In this document: piece by piece, positions 15,556 to 24,485 of the stretch
How positions within the stretch are numbered: the stretch's first letter is position 1
How the letters are laid out: each line of letters opens with the position of its first letter
DNA from: Bacteroides ndongoniae
GTDB taxonomy: Bacteria > Bacteroidota > Bacteroidia > Bacteroidales > Bacteroidaceae
Direction of reading: 5' to 3'
NCBI RefSeq assembly: GCF_900108345.1
Contig: NZ_FNVV01000013.1
Coordinates: 904,944 to 968,943 of the forward strand
Length of the DNA stretch: 64,000 nt
Notes under the pieces: generated by a model
Database searches by the model: none
Told to the model about the DNA's origin: nothing
What the model saw: only the letters and a program-made list of their open reading frames with translations
Made by a program: the position numbers and the translations under genes

Positions 15556-16692
15556 CTATCCGGCCACAGTTTCCGCTTCATCATCGGCAGCGATTTCTCT
15601 GATTTCCGCTGCCAGTGTCCGGTACAGGTCTCGGTTCTCGTCACTCTCGATAAGAGGTGCCATCTGATCTTTCCCGTCCTTGATGACATGCTTTGCCGCC
15701 TTCAGGAAGCCGACCGCCTGCCGTATGGCGCTCTCGCTTTTCAGCGAGGGCAGGTCGGGGAACTGCAATGCCATCCCCACGCTGTACTCCTTCGCGGCGT
15801 GCATCCCGGCCACCAGCCGCAGGTCTTTCAGCACATAGAACGGGAGTGCCTGATGGACGGCACTCGTGTTTATGGAAACGAAATTGCGGATGCATTGTAT
15901 AACTGCCTCCTTGTTTCCGCACTTGAGATAATCTGCAAGCGGCCGCTCCTGTATCTTCTTCTTTCCTGCCTTCCGCTGTGTCTGTGGTGCCGTTCCGGTG
16001 ACGGAACTTGTTGTCTCGGTCTGATTGTTTTCGGTATCATTACCTCCAATTTTGTCCTTTACGGACTGCAACGCCCATTCGCCGATGCCGCCTTTCTCAA
16101 TGGCACTTTTCATGGCTAAATGCCTGTCCCAGTCCTCCTGCGTGCGGAAGCCATTCTTTATGGACACCTCGATAATCTGCCTGACGACAATGGAGCAGCC
16201 CATCCGCTCGGCGTTCCCTGCTTTGGGATGCCCAGCCTGCCTGCTGACCATGTCCACCATGGCCTCGAAACTCTTGCCGTAATACAGCCAGCTCAATACA
16301 AGAGGGGCGGACAGGGTCACGCGGCGTTTTCTCAGGCTCTGTCTGAAAATGTATCTCATCCTGCCCCAGAAGGAGGACGGAGGAGAAGTCGCATCCTCTT
16401 CCCTCTGTTTCCTGTAAAGTTCCACGATCTGCTCCGGCACCGCGTTCTCTTTAAAATGGAGGCCTATGTTCTCGAATCCGTCCGTGCTGTCGTCACACCA
16501 TGATATCTGCCATTCCTTTTTGATGCCGGGCAGCTGCTTGAATATGGCCCGGCATACGGCAAGGTACTGCACCTCGTTCCCGTCCGCCATCATTTTCGCG
16601 AAGCGGGTGTATTCCTCCCTGTGTGCGTCCTTCCACTGGAGGATGTCCGCCTTGAACTGTTCGTATGTCTGTTTCTGCTCGTCCATATTCAT
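15556..16692 (-). CDS. Mobile-element protein, possibly DUF6043 family
   Basis: A 378-residue helical protein, MNMDEQKQTYEQFKADILQW, with a basic Gln/Thr-rich linker around residues 225-250. Proteins of this size and position, between the integrases and the excisionase-type HTH gene, are common on Bacteroidales integrative elements and are often annotated DUF6043; I am not certain of that assignment. There are no catalytic motifs, signal peptide or membrane segments. It lies 37 bp downstream of the second integrase gene, so the two may be co-transcribed. Confidence 0.65.
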   Translation of the reverse strand: MNMDEQKQTYEQFKADILQWKDAHREEYTRFAKMMADGNEVQYLAVCRAIFKQLPGIKKEWQISWCDDSTDGFENIGLHFKENAVPEQIVELYRKQREEDATSPPSSFWGRMRYIFRQSLRKRRVTLSAPLVLSWLYYGKSFEAMVDMVSRQAGHPKAGNAERMGCSIVVRQIIEVSIKNGFRTQEDWDRHLAMKSAIEKGGIGEWALQSVKDKIGGNDTENNQTETTSSVTGTAPQTQRKAGKKKIQERPLADYLKCGNKEAVIQCIRNFVSINTSAVHQALPFYVLKDLRLVAGMHAAKEYSVGMALQFPDLPSLKSESAIRQAVGFLKAAKHVIKDGKDQMAPLIESDENRDLYRTLAAEIREIAADDEAETVAG

Positions 16693-16729
16693 ATTGCATT
16701 GTCTGTGGAGGGGGGAAACAGGGAAATTA

Positions 16730-18061
16730 TCAGTCCAGAAGGTTTACCAGTTCCTTCTTCATCTCGTCGTCAATCTTCCGGTACCGGGCAAAGGCACGGC
16801 TGCCCTCCGAATGTCCCGACATGGAGGCTATCAGGTTCGGGTCCTTGACCTGCCTGTAGAGGTTGCCGATGAAGGTCTTGCGTGCCGTATGGGTAGATGC
16901 CACCTCGTACAGGGGTCTTGCCACATCCTCCCTTGTCTTGGGGTCGAGTACTATGACCTTGCGGTCGATGCCCACATACTTGAGTATCTCCTTTATCTTC
17001 TTGTTGTAGCCGAAGTGCGAGAACCGGGGGAGCAGGGCGTTCTCCAGATCCTTGTAGCGTTCAAGTATCTCCCGTGCCTTTTGGTTGAGCGGTACACGCA
17101 CCGTATTGGCATGCTCCATCTTCGTCTTCTGCGGGATGTACTCCACGAAACCGTCCACGATATTGGCCTTGGTCAGCCTGTTCAGGTCGCTCACGCGGCA
17201 TCCTATCAGGCACTGGAACATGAAGATGTCACGGTAGACCGGGTAGGTAGTTCCCATGCCGCTCAGGTCTGCATAGTACACCTTGTCCCGTTCTTCGAGT
17301 GTCAGGTAGAACGGGTCGCCGTACATCGGCCGGGCAATCTGGTATTGGTCGAAGGGGTTGTTCCTTGTCAGTCCGCGCTTGATGCACCACTTGACGACGG
17401 TGCGGATGCGGTAGAGCGACCCTGACATGCTGTTCTCGGAACGCTTCTGCCCGACATCACGGTGCTTCTCGTTCCGGTAGAATACGGGATACATGTCCAC
17501 ATACCTGTATTCTTCCTGCATCCACAGTTTGAAGTCCCTGATGTCGTCCGCCGTAATGGTGTCGATGCAGAGGTGGAAGCCCCGCTGGTGCAGCACTTCG
17601 TGGCGGAAACGCTCGTAGCGCAGCACCTTGTTGAGATTGTCGAGATGGTGTTTCCGGCTTTCGTCCGCGAGCGGTGTTTCCTCGATGTATTTCCGTATCT
17701 GGTACGAGAGCAGGTACTCGTCGGCTTTGTTGCCGCCCCTTGCGTTGATGTTGGGATGGTGGTATTCCTCTATCAGGCTTTTGAGCCAGTTGCCGTCCAC
17801 GCCCCGGTGGTACTCTTTCGTTATGAGGTGGGTGATCTGCTGCACGTCCTTGTCGAAGGCCATCTTCTTCTCCTCCGACACCAGAGCCACGCGGGGCTTG
17901 TAGCCCTGCCGTTCCGGGCTCCAATGGTTGGGGTTGATGGACAGTTCACTTGCGGCCTTGATGTCCACACCGCCGATGTCACGGACACGGAAATAGACCC
18001 GTGCCTGGTCGGTGATGTTGTTCTTGGCGGCGGTCTTCCGGATGAATGCGGTCACTTTCAT
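16730..18061 (-). CDS. Tyrosine recombinase (integrase), second of tandem pair
   Basis: A 443-residue site-specific recombinase. Residues of about 1-100 are the arm/DUF-like N-terminal domain (MKVTAFIRKTAAKNN), followed by a SAM-like core-binding domain and the catalytic domain. The active-site pattern is visible: Arg in IGCRVSDLNRL, HTARKTF, His in MSGHSEGS and the nucleophilic Tyr in ARYRKID near the C-terminus. It is clearly paralogous to the next gene (shared MASM-SGH-EGSRAF-RYR-ID ending) and is separated from it by 21 bp, so both are expressed together. Confidence 0.93.
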   Translation of the reverse strand: MKVTAFIRKTAAKNNITDQARVYFRVRDIGGVDIKAASELSINPNHWSPERQGYKPRVALVSEEKKMAFDKDVQQITHLITKEYHRGVDGNWLKSLIEEYHHPNINARGGNKADEYLLSYQIRKYIEETPLADESRKHHLDNLNKVLRYERFRHEVLHQRGFHLCIDTITADDIRDFKLWMQEEYRYVDMYPVFYRNEKHRDVGQKRSENSMSGSLYRIRTVVKWCIKRGLTRNNPFDQYQIARPMYGDPFYLTLEERDKVYYADLSGMGTTYPVYRDIFMFQCLIGCRVSDLNRLTKANIVDGFVEYIPQKTKMEHANTVRVPLNQKAREILERYKDLENALLPRFSHFGYNKKIKEILKYVGIDRKVIVLDPKTREDVARPLYEVASTHTARKTFIGNLYRQVKDPNLIASMSGHSEGSRAFARYRKIDDEMKKELVNLLD

Positions 18062-18082
18062 ATGTATGTCCTCCTTTCTGTC

Positions 18083-19381
18083 TTAGTCTATCATTTCCAC
18101 AAGCCTGCGCTTCATGTCATCGTCTATCGTGCGGTAGCGGCTGAACGCCCTGCTGCCCTCCACATGCCCCGACATGGAGGCGATAAGGTTTGGGTCGGGC
18201 ACCTGCCTGTAAAGATTGCCCACGAAGGTCTTGCGTGCCGTGTGGCTGCTGGCCACCTCGTACAGGGGCTTCTGCACGGTGTTGTAGCCGTGCGTGTCGA
18301 GGATGGTGACCATCCTGTCTAAGCCGCAACGCTTCAGCAGCTCCCGTATGCCGAGGTTGTAGGTGTGTATCTGCTTGAACGGGAACAGCCTGTCGGCATT
18401 GGCATCGTAGCGTTCCAGTATCTTCAACGCCTTCTCGTGCAGGGGTACCCTGACAGTCTTCGCCTCGCATTTCTTCGTCTTCTGCGGCATGTATTCCAGA
18501 AAACCGTCCTTGATATTGTCCCTTGTGAGACGGTAAAGGTCACCCACGCGGCAGCCGACATAGCAGTGGAACATGAAGATGTCACGGATGACGGCCAGCT
18601 TCGGGTTGTTGCTTAGGTCTGCGTCATACAGGATGTTCCTCTCTTCCGAAGTGAGGAAGAACGGGTCGCCGTAGGTAGGCTCCTTACAGCCGTAGAGCAC
18701 ATAGACCTCGTTGTCGGAATACTTCATCTTCTTGCACCAGTGCAGGAAGGTGCAGAGCAGGTTCATGATGTTGATGACGGTCGTGCCGGAAAGCGGCCTC
18801 GGCCTGTGGTTGATGAGCATGTGGGGAGTATAGAAGTCGGGGTGTTCCTGCCGCAGCTTGTACTCGTTCACGACATAATCCCTAAAATCGTTCATTTGCT
18901 CCAGCGTAACGGTCTCCACGAAGAGGGTGAAATCTACCTCGCCCAGTATTTCCCGACGGTAGTCGTGGTAGCGGGTCATCTTGCGCTCGAAGCGGACGAT
19001 ATGCTCCTTTGTCCTCTCCGCGCCGTCAAACTTCTCCAGATACTCGTGGACACGGGCTAGCAGATTCGGGTGGTTCCGCTCAAAGGCGCGAACAGGGTAC
19101 AGCACATCCTCGATGACCTGCTTCATCCACCTGCTGTCCGCCTTGTCCGTGAAAGTTTTCTGCGCCCGCTCGATGATGGCGGCGATCTGTTCCGGCAGGC
19201 GTTTCTGCTCAGCGGCAGGCACGGTTGTCGTGCGCCTGTAGCTGAGGGTATCGGAATCCCAATACTTGTCCTGCACTTCAAGCGGGGAAACGACCTTTAT
19301 GTCCACATTCCTATCCCTGACCCTGAAACAGATGTTCGAGGCCTCGGGGGAACACTTTTTCAGATAGACGGTGACTTTCAT
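18083..19381 (-). CDS. Tyrosine recombinase (integrase), first of tandem pair
   Basis: A 432-residue tyrosine recombinase with Arg in VGCRVGDLYRL, HTARKTFVGNLYRQ, His in MSGHVEGS and Tyr in SRYRTID. It is the outermost element gene and is transcribed inward, as expected for an integrase next to an attachment site. A TACCTTTG -7 lies 26 bp upstream of the ATG. Tandem integrase pairs occur on several Bacteroidales integrative elements; whether one acts in integration and the other in excision is not known from sequence. Confidence 0.93.
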   Translation of the reverse strand: MKVTVYLKKCSPEASNICFRVRDRNVDIKVVSPLEVQDKYWDSDTLSYRRTTTVPAAEQKRLPEQIAAIIERAQKTFTDKADSRWMKQVIEDVLYPVRAFERNHPNLLARVHEYLEKFDGAERTKEHIVRFERKMTRYHDYRREILGEVDFTLFVETVTLEQMNDFRDYVVNEYKLRQEHPDFYTPHMLINHRPRPLSGTTVINIMNLLCTFLHWCKKMKYSDNEVYVLYGCKEPTYGDPFFLTSEERNILYDADLSNNPKLAVIRDIFMFHCYVGCRVGDLYRLTRDNIKDGFLEYMPQKTKKCEAKTVRVPLHEKALKILERYDANADRLFPFKQIHTYNLGIRELLKRCGLDRMVTILDTHGYNTVQKPLYEVASSHTARKTFVGNLYRQVPDPNLIASMSGHVEGSRAFSRYRTIDDDMKRRLVEMID

Positions 19382-19666
19382 CTGCGTTGCTTTTTCGGTT
19401 ATGCGGCAAAGGTATAATAAATTCCCGTAAATGTTCCCATATATCCCGAAGAATCTTGCAACGGATTAAGACAAATTAAAAAGTCATTCCCGAATCTGAT
19501 ACCGCATAAAGCACAGAAAATCAATGATTATATTTGCAGATGTTTAGCTCTTTTTTTCATTTCGGGCTGTATCAGACTTCCCAAATATCATATATTGCAG
19601 TTCCACACTTCGTGTTTTTATAAACTTCTCTGAAGGAACGGGAGAAGTGTTAAACAATGATCAGAA
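19382..19666. other. Likely element end: integrase promoter and possible att region
   Basis: Gene-free. It contains a minus-strand TACCTTTG (19407-19414) for the integrases and a 13-bp word at 19466-19478 that is the exact reverse complement of 15491-15503. Composition turns AT-rich here. The attachment site is probably in or near this interval, but no tRNA 3' end is visible and the partner end lies outside the window. Confidence 0.45.
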
Positions 19667-20227
19667 ATGGGATTTTTTAATTTTGGTAGTAAGGGGCCTT
19701 CTATTAATCATCAGATTATTCAAGGCAAGCAATGTACGGTCTTCCAGTTTTCGATGAAAGCTACAGATTTTGTAATAACTTGTCCTGTTGTTTCAGCTCC
19801 AGAACCTTTTATAAGTTTTCCTTCTTATGACCCTCGTTTGGGGAGATATGTGGAGATCGTTTATGGTGAGAAAGATTTTGTGGATGATATCCAAAAACTT
19901 ATTGATATAATAGACTATGAAGATAGGGGAGAAGAAGCTTTCTATTATGCTTTTGATGTTTTCGTTACTGAACACATAAATGAATTTAATAGGCTTATCG
20001 ATACTGATCTTTTTCGTATTATTTCTGAAATTATTTTAATGATGGAAGCTATTTTAGAAGCTCGGGTAAAAGAGCAACTACCCGAGCAGGACAAAATAGA
20101 TATTGTGCGTTCATATATAAATCGTACTCTAACAAAGTTTGCTAATAATTTCTATATAACTAAGTATAGAAGAACTAATTTTAATATTGAACCTTATTTG
20201 GTGAAATATTCAGATACGGTTCGTTAA
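19667..20227 (+). CDS. Orphan hypothetical protein
   Basis: A 186-residue protein, MGFFNFGSKGPSINHQII, with a beta-rich first third (CTVFQFSMKATDFVITCPVV) and a helical C-terminal half (FRIISEIILMMEAILEARVKEQL). No family is recognised and there is no signal peptide. Its AT content is much higher than the integrases to the left and purA to the right, suggesting horizontal origin. It lies just outside the integrase, so it could be cargo of the element or a remnant of an earlier insertion. Confidence 0.6.
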   Translation: MGFFNFGSKGPSINHQIIQGKQCTVFQFSMKATDFVITCPVVSAPEPFISFPSYDPRLGRYVEIVYGEKDFVDDIQKLIDIIDYEDRGEEAFYYAFDVFVTEHINEFNRLIDTDLFRIISEIILMMEAILEARVKEQLPEQDKIDIVRSYINRTLTKFANNFYITKYRRTNFNIEPYLVKYSDTVR

Positions 20228-20360
20228 ATCGTATATTTCAATATTATCTTTTTTAAATTGCAATGGGAATATATAACTAATTTACCATAAACCTTATTAG
20301 AATCTCAAGGTTCAAAATGTTATCTGTCAAAGCTATTTCGGATAATGTTGATATTTGGAA

Positions 20361-20575
20361 AGAGGGTGTTCTATAAAATATAGTGTAACTTCAACTTTTA
20401 TAATTTTAGATGCTCAATCTGTAGGAATAAGTTATATAATAACTACCCCCTCCCTAAAGAGGCAGTTTGTTAACTTAGATGTTTTTTTAAGAAAAATCTG
20501 AAAATAAAGTCAGGAAAAAACAGATCTTTTTTAGCCGATTGATGTAAACCATAATAAGCTGATAAAACACCCTCT
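20361..20575. repeat. Possible MITE or IS relic with terminal inverted repeats
   Basis: AGAGGGTGTT at 20361-20370 and AACACCCTCT at 20566-20575 are exact inverted repeats; extending inward gives about 14 of 16 matches. They enclose 215 bp of AT-rich DNA with no gene. No target duplication is obvious. The rest of the 20228-20613 gap shows only the HU terminator. Confidence 0.45.
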
Positions 20576-20593
20576 ACATTTTATCAGCTTATT
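20553..20593 (-). terminator. Terminator of the HU-HIG gene
   Basis: AATAAGCTGATAAAA and its exact complement form a 15-bp stem with an 11-base loop, 21 bp past the stop codon of the leftward gene. The loop contains one arm of the possible MITE. Confidence 0.8.
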
Positions 20594-20613
20594 TGCATTT
20601 TTACGGGTTCAGC

Positions 20614-21081
20614 TTATCCTAACGGATCCTCACCTCCGCCTTCGGATGGAGTCCCTCCTTCGCTGCTGTCGGCGGTAGTCAGTGCTTTGTCATACTCAAT
20701 CCATTCGAGGCTATTGCTTACCATGCTGCGGGTGGCTGCTCCTGTAGAGGCAGGATAGGTAGTCTCGGGGATGAAATTTACTTTTACGCGTTGCAGTTGT
20801 GTCTGGAAATCGAAGTCTTCTTCGTTTTTCACGCCTTTTGTGTTCAGTCCTAATCGGAAAGAACCGAGTCCTTCCAGTTTTACGCTTTTGCCTTGGGCCA
20901 TGTATTGTGACATGACGTCTGCCATTTCCGTCAATACGGCTTTAACGTCCGTTTTGGTGACGGTGCTTCTGTCGGCCAATGCTTCTGCTATTTGGTCGGT
21001 ATTGATGGCGGTGCCTATGGTGATGGCACGGGGATAATATACTTCGGTTTTCTTATTGTATGCTTTTTTATAGAATGCCAT
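20614..21081 (-). CDS. HU-like DNA-binding protein (HU-HIG family)
   Basis: A 155-residue protein, MAFYKKAYNKKTEVYYPRAI. Residues of about 35-125 match the Bacteroidales HU-HIG family: helical TKTDVKAVLTEMADVMSQYMAQGKSVKLEGLGSFRLGLNTKG followed by a beta arm (RVKVNFIPET). The C-terminal 25 residues are a flexible Gly/Ser/Glu tail (SSEGGTPSEGGGEDP). Such proteins are nucleoid-associated and occur in many copies per genome. It is monocistronic with a clear terminator. Confidence 0.92.
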   Translation of the reverse strand: MAFYKKAYNKKTEVYYPRAITIGTAINTDQIAEALADRSTVTKTDVKAVLTEMADVMSQYMAQGKSVKLEGLGSFRLGLNTKGVKNEEDFDFQTQLQRVKVNFIPETTYPASTGAATRSMVSNSLEWIEYDKALTTADSSEGGTPSEGGGEDPLG

Positions 21082-21879
21082 ATTCGTGATATTTATTGGG
21101 GGTTAATAATCTGATTGTGTTTTGTGATGGGTTTGTCGCGATGGCTTTATGGGGGTGCTTGTTGGGCTATGTCCTGTTGTCTCTATGGGCATATCCCAGC
21201 GAAGTTTAGGCCATGAGGGCTGTGTTATGATAGTGGATGGTGAAATAATGGGATGGCGAAGCTGGTCTTATTTGTATGGATTATGGTTTTACTTTGTAAT
21301 CTATTTTATCATTTGCTTTTGATGCTCTTCTTCTCTCTCTTAGATAATATAACGGAGAAAATCTGTTTTAGTCCCCTTATTTTTAGATATTTTACGTTTA
21401 ATAAACATATTTTAATAGCTGTTTTACCTATCTTTACGAACAATATCATAAAAAACAAGAATGAAATTCTTGTTGAAAGACATTTTGTGGACAACTATCC
21501 ACAAAAACGTTTTTTGATATTCTGGCAACTATATTAATAACAGGAACCTAACGGTTCTTGAGGTGAATCGGCTTCTGAGCTGTTAAGTTAAAAAAATCAG
21601 ACTTCTTTGACTTCAGAACGGGATATCAGGAAGGATGATTTTTTTAAAGGAGTTCTATTATTAAACCTTTTTTAACAAAAGAAGGTAGTAGTTGTAGTCC
21701 ATGTAGTTTCAAACTACAGGGCAGGGGAAGTTGTATAGAATATCGATGTTTTTAGATAAATTTCGAAAACTGTTTCTCTCCTTCCTTTTCCCTCTTCTGA
21801 TACTCATATTGTAAAAAAAAGTAGTAAGAAAATTACAAAAAAAAGAAACTTTTCCCGATTTTCTTCGTTACTACTTATG

Positions 21880-21990
21880 AGTAGTTAATTAAGTAGTAAT
21901 ATCAGTAGTAAGTAGTCATACTATAAATAATATCAGTAGTAATATCAATAGTAGGTAGTCATACTAATGTATTATCAGTAGTAAGTAGTT
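21880..21990. repeat. Cluster of AGTAGT repeats
   Basis: AGTAGT occurs at 21880, 21892, 21904, 21911, 21935, 21977 and 21984, with variants near 21950. The longer phrase ATCAGTAGTAAGTAGT is repeated. Several intervals are near 12 or 24 bp. It ends about 150 bp upstream of fur. Confidence 0.65.
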
Positions 21991-22107
21991 ATATGATGTC
22001 CTTACTTTAGATATTATGTCTTTACTTTGGAAATCTATTTTTCTCTCTTTCTCTGTAGTTTCTAAAGAAAAAATCCCTATTATCACTTGCTTTCAACAAA
22101 AAAGGCT

Positions 22108-22115
22108 TAACTTTG
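22108..22115 (+). promoter_or_regulatory. -7 promoter element of fur-purA
   Basis: TAACTTTG matches TAnnTTTG and sits 28 bp upstream of the fur start. A TTGC 17 bp upstream is a poor -33. Confidence 0.55.
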
Positions 22116-22142
22116 TAAGCTGTAATTTACTGCTACCCCGAT

Positions 22143-22631
22143 ATGGAAAGTCAGAATGTGAAAGATACGGTCAGGCAGATATTCACCGAATATCTCAATG
22201 CGCACGGGCATCGCAAGACACCCGAACGTTACGCCATACTCGATACCATCTATTCCATTGACGGGCATTTCGACATTGATACGCTTTACTCGCTGATGGC
22301 CGATCAGGAGAATTTCCGTGTCAGCCGTGCCACCCTCTACAATACCATTATTCTGCTTATCAATGCCCGGCTGGTTATCAAGCACCAGTTTGGCACATCT
22401 TCCCAGTACGAAAAATGTTATAATCGCGATACGCATCATCATCAGATCTGTACGCAGTGTGGCAAGGTGACCGAGTTTCAGAACGAAGAGCTGCAGCATG
22501 CTATTGAAAATACCAGACTGGGGCGTTTCAACCTGACGCACTATTCATTGTATATGTATGGCTTGTGCAGCAGGTGCGAGCGTGCCAACAAACGGAAAAA
22601 TAAGAACAACAATAATAAAAAAGAAAAATGA
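22143..22631 (+). CDS. Fur-family transcriptional regulator
   Basis: A 162-residue metalloregulator. Residues of about 10-85 are the winged helix (HGHRKTPERYAILDTIYSIDGHFDIDTLYSLM, FRVSRATLYNTIILL). The metal/dimerisation part shows HHHQICTQCGKVTEF and CSRCERAN, giving two CxxC pairs for structural zinc. The tail is Lys/Asn-rich. It probably represses iron or peroxide genes with Fe(II); the exact subgroup (Fur, PerR or Zur) is not decided. Its stop overlaps the purA start (ATGA), so the two genes are translationally coupled. Confidence 0.93.
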   Translation: MESQNVKDTVRQIFTEYLNAHGHRKTPERYAILDTIYSIDGHFDIDTLYSLMADQENFRVSRATLYNTIILLINARLVIKHQFGTSSQYEKCYNRDTHHHQICTQCGKVTEFQNEELQHAIENTRLGRFNLTHYSLYMYGLCSRCERANKRKNKNNNNKKEK

Positions 22632-23899
22632 AAGTAGACATTCTATTAGGATTGCAATGGGGCGACGAAGGCAAAGGCAAAGTCGTTGACGTATTAACTC
22701 CGAAGTACGATGTAGTAGCACGTTTTCAGGGTGGACCGAATGCCGGTCATACGTTGGAGTTCGAAGGACAGAAATATGTGCTCCGTTCCATCCCCTCGGG
22801 TATTTTTCAAGGTGACAAGGTAAATATCATCGGTAATGGTGTCGTGCTCGATCCGGCTTTGTTCAAGGCTGAGGCCGAGGCGCTGGAAGCTTCCGGACAT
22901 CCGTTGAAGGAGCGTTTGCACATCTCCAAGAAGGCACACCTCATTCTGCCTACTCATCGTATTCTGGATGCTGCTTACGAAGCTGCCAAAGGCGATGCCA
23001 AAGTAGGTACTACCGGTAAGGGAATCGGCCCTACGTATACCGACAAGATCAGCCGTAACGGTGTGCGCGTAGGCGACATCCTGCACAACTTCGAGCAGAA
23101 ATATGCAGCCGCCAAGGCCCGTCACGAGCAAATCCTGAAGAGCCTGAACTATGAATACGACCTGACCGAACTGGAGAAAGCCTGGTTCGAGGGTATCGAA
23201 TACCTGAAGCAGTTCCCACTGGTAGACAGCGAGCACGAAGTAAACGGACTGTTGAAGGAAGGCAAGTCGGTGTTGTGCGAAGGTGCACAGGGCACGATGC
23301 TCGACATCGATTTCGGTTCTTATCCGTTTGTAACCTCTTCCAACACCATTTGTGCCGGAGCCTGCACAGGTCTGGGTATAGCTCCTAATAAGATTGGAGA
23401 TGTATACGGTATCTTTAAGGCCTACTGTACACGTGTCGGAGCTGGTCCGTTCCCTACCGAGCTGTTCGACGAAACCGGTGAGAAGATTGGAGCACTGGGA
23501 CATGAATTCGGAGCAGTGACAGGTCGTAAACGTCGCTGTGGATGGATCGACCTGGTAGCTTTGAAGTATTCGGTGATGATCAACGGCGTTACCAAACTGA
23601 TTATGATGAAGAGCGATGTGCTCGACACATTCGATACCATCAAGGCATGCGTAGCTTACAGAATGAACGGTGAAGAAATCGAATACTTCCCCTACGACAT
23701 TACTGAAGGTGTAGAGCCGGTTTATGTAGAACTGCCAGGTTGGAAGACCGACATGACCAAGATGCAGAGCGAAGACGAATTCCCTGAAGAGTTCAATGCG
23801 TACCTCACCTTCCTGGAAGAACAGTTGGGCGTACCCGTTAAAATCGTTTCTGTAGGTCCCGACCGCGAACAGACGATCGAACGATATACCGAAGAATAA
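22628..23899 (+). CDS. purA: Adenylosuccinate synthetase
   Basis: A 423-residue full-length enzyme that condenses IMP and aspartate using GTP, the first committed step of AMP synthesis in the cytoplasm. The signature LGLQWGDEGKGKVVD is at residues 5-19, followed by FQGGPNAGHT. The IMP/GTP-binding segments TTGKGIGPTYTDK and VTGRKRRCGW are present. It starts inside the stop codon of fur, an arrangement that makes purA depend on fur transcription. A long imperfect hairpin follows. Confidence 0.97.
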   Translation: MKVDILLGLQWGDEGKGKVVDVLTPKYDVVARFQGGPNAGHTLEFEGQKYVLRSIPSGIFQGDKVNIIGNGVVLDPALFKAEAEALEASGHPLKERLHISKKAHLILPTHRILDAAYEAAKGDAKVGTTGKGIGPTYTDKISRNGVRVGDILHNFEQKYAAAKARHEQILKSLNYEYDLTELEKAWFEGIEYLKQFPLVDSEHEVNGLLKEGKSVLCEGAQGTMLDIDFGSYPFVTSSNTICAGACTGLGIAPNKIGDVYGIFKAYCTRVGAGPFPTELFDETGEKIGALGHEFGAVTGRKRRCGWIDLVALKYSVMINGVTKLIMMKSDVLDTFDTIKACVAYRMNGEEIEYFPYDITEGVEPVYVELPGWKTDMTKMQSEDEFPEEFNAYLTFLEEQLGVPVKIVSVGPDREQTIERYTEE

Positions 23900-23930
23900 G
23901 CCAGGATTTCGGATTCGAAAGAAAAATAAG

Positions 23931-24018
23931 AAGAGGGCTTGTCAGGAAAAACATGATGCCTTGTCCGCTGCCTGATGGCGGGGATGTTGCGTAATCGTGG
24001 TTTCCGGACAGGCTCTCT
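23931..24018 (+). terminator. Terminator of fur-purA
   Basis: AAGAGGGCTTGTCAGGAAA pairs imperfectly with TTTCCGGACAGGCTCTCTT, giving a stem of about 19 bp with three mismatches, followed by CTTTTTTTT. Confidence 0.7.
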
Positions 24019-24086
24019 TCTTTTTTTTATTGAGCACGAGCGAGAAGTTTTCCGGGGTATTACCGGCTGGGACAGTACGTAGCCGT

Positions 24087-24431
24087 TTACAGTTTCAGGG
24101 CTTCGTAGATGTGGCGGTGTTCTTCTCCCCAGTCGTCCATTATGTCGATGATGGGCAGCAGGCTTTTACCCAGTTCTGTCAGATGGTATTCGCTGTGGGG
24201 TGGCAGTTCCGGATAAATGGTCTTGGCTATGATCTGGTCTTCTTCCAACTCGCGGAGGTTCTGGTCCAGTACGCGGTTGATGGCTTCCGGTATTTCCCGA
24301 TGAAGCTGGCTGGGACGTTTAGGCCCCTCGCGCAAGGCATCGATGATGCAAGGTTTCCATTTTGAGCTTATCACACACATGGTGATGCGGATGCCGCACG
24401 ACAGATCCAAAGGATTTTTTCTTTTGTACAT
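24087..24431 (-). CDS. HxlR-family transcriptional regulator
   Basis: A 114-residue winged-helix protein. CGIRITMCVISSKWKPCIIDALREGPKRPSQLHREIPEAINRVLDQNLRELEEDQII and YHLTELGKSLLPIIDIMDDWGEEH are characteristic of HxlR/MarR-like regulators of redox or reactive-carbonyl responses. The N-terminal Cys could be a redox sensor, as in some family members. It is divergent from the aldo/keto reductase gene, and a pair of inverted 12-bp motifs lies in the shared control region, so it probably regulates that gene and itself. Confidence 0.9.
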   Translation of the reverse strand: MYKRKNPLDLSCGIRITMCVISSKWKPCIIDALREGPKRPSQLHREIPEAINRVLDQNLRELEEDQIIAKTIYPELPPHSEYHLTELGKSLLPIIDIMDDWGEEHRHIYEALKL

Positions 24432-24485
24432 GGTTTATTTTTGTTTTATGCGCAAATGTATGAATTATATTCTGTTGTAAGTCAG

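Larger units (their letters stand above)
21082..22142. other. AT-rich intergenic region with AGTAGT motif cluster
   Basis: About 1.06 kb without a convincing gene; a 94-codon frame at 21253-21537 is hydrophobic and low-complexity. It contains small hairpins (GAACC-TAAC-GGTTC near 21541; GTAGTTTCAAACTAC near 21699) and a cluster of AGTAGT words at 21880-21990 ahead of fur. Confidence 0.5.

Noticed and set aside
19382..19666. tRNA gene as attachment site
   Set aside because: No tRNA-like fold or conserved T-arm sequence is visible next to the integrases.
21253..21537. 94-codon hydrophobic frame upstream of fur
   Set aside because: Composition follows the AT-rich DNA, with no promoter or ribosome-binding-like context.
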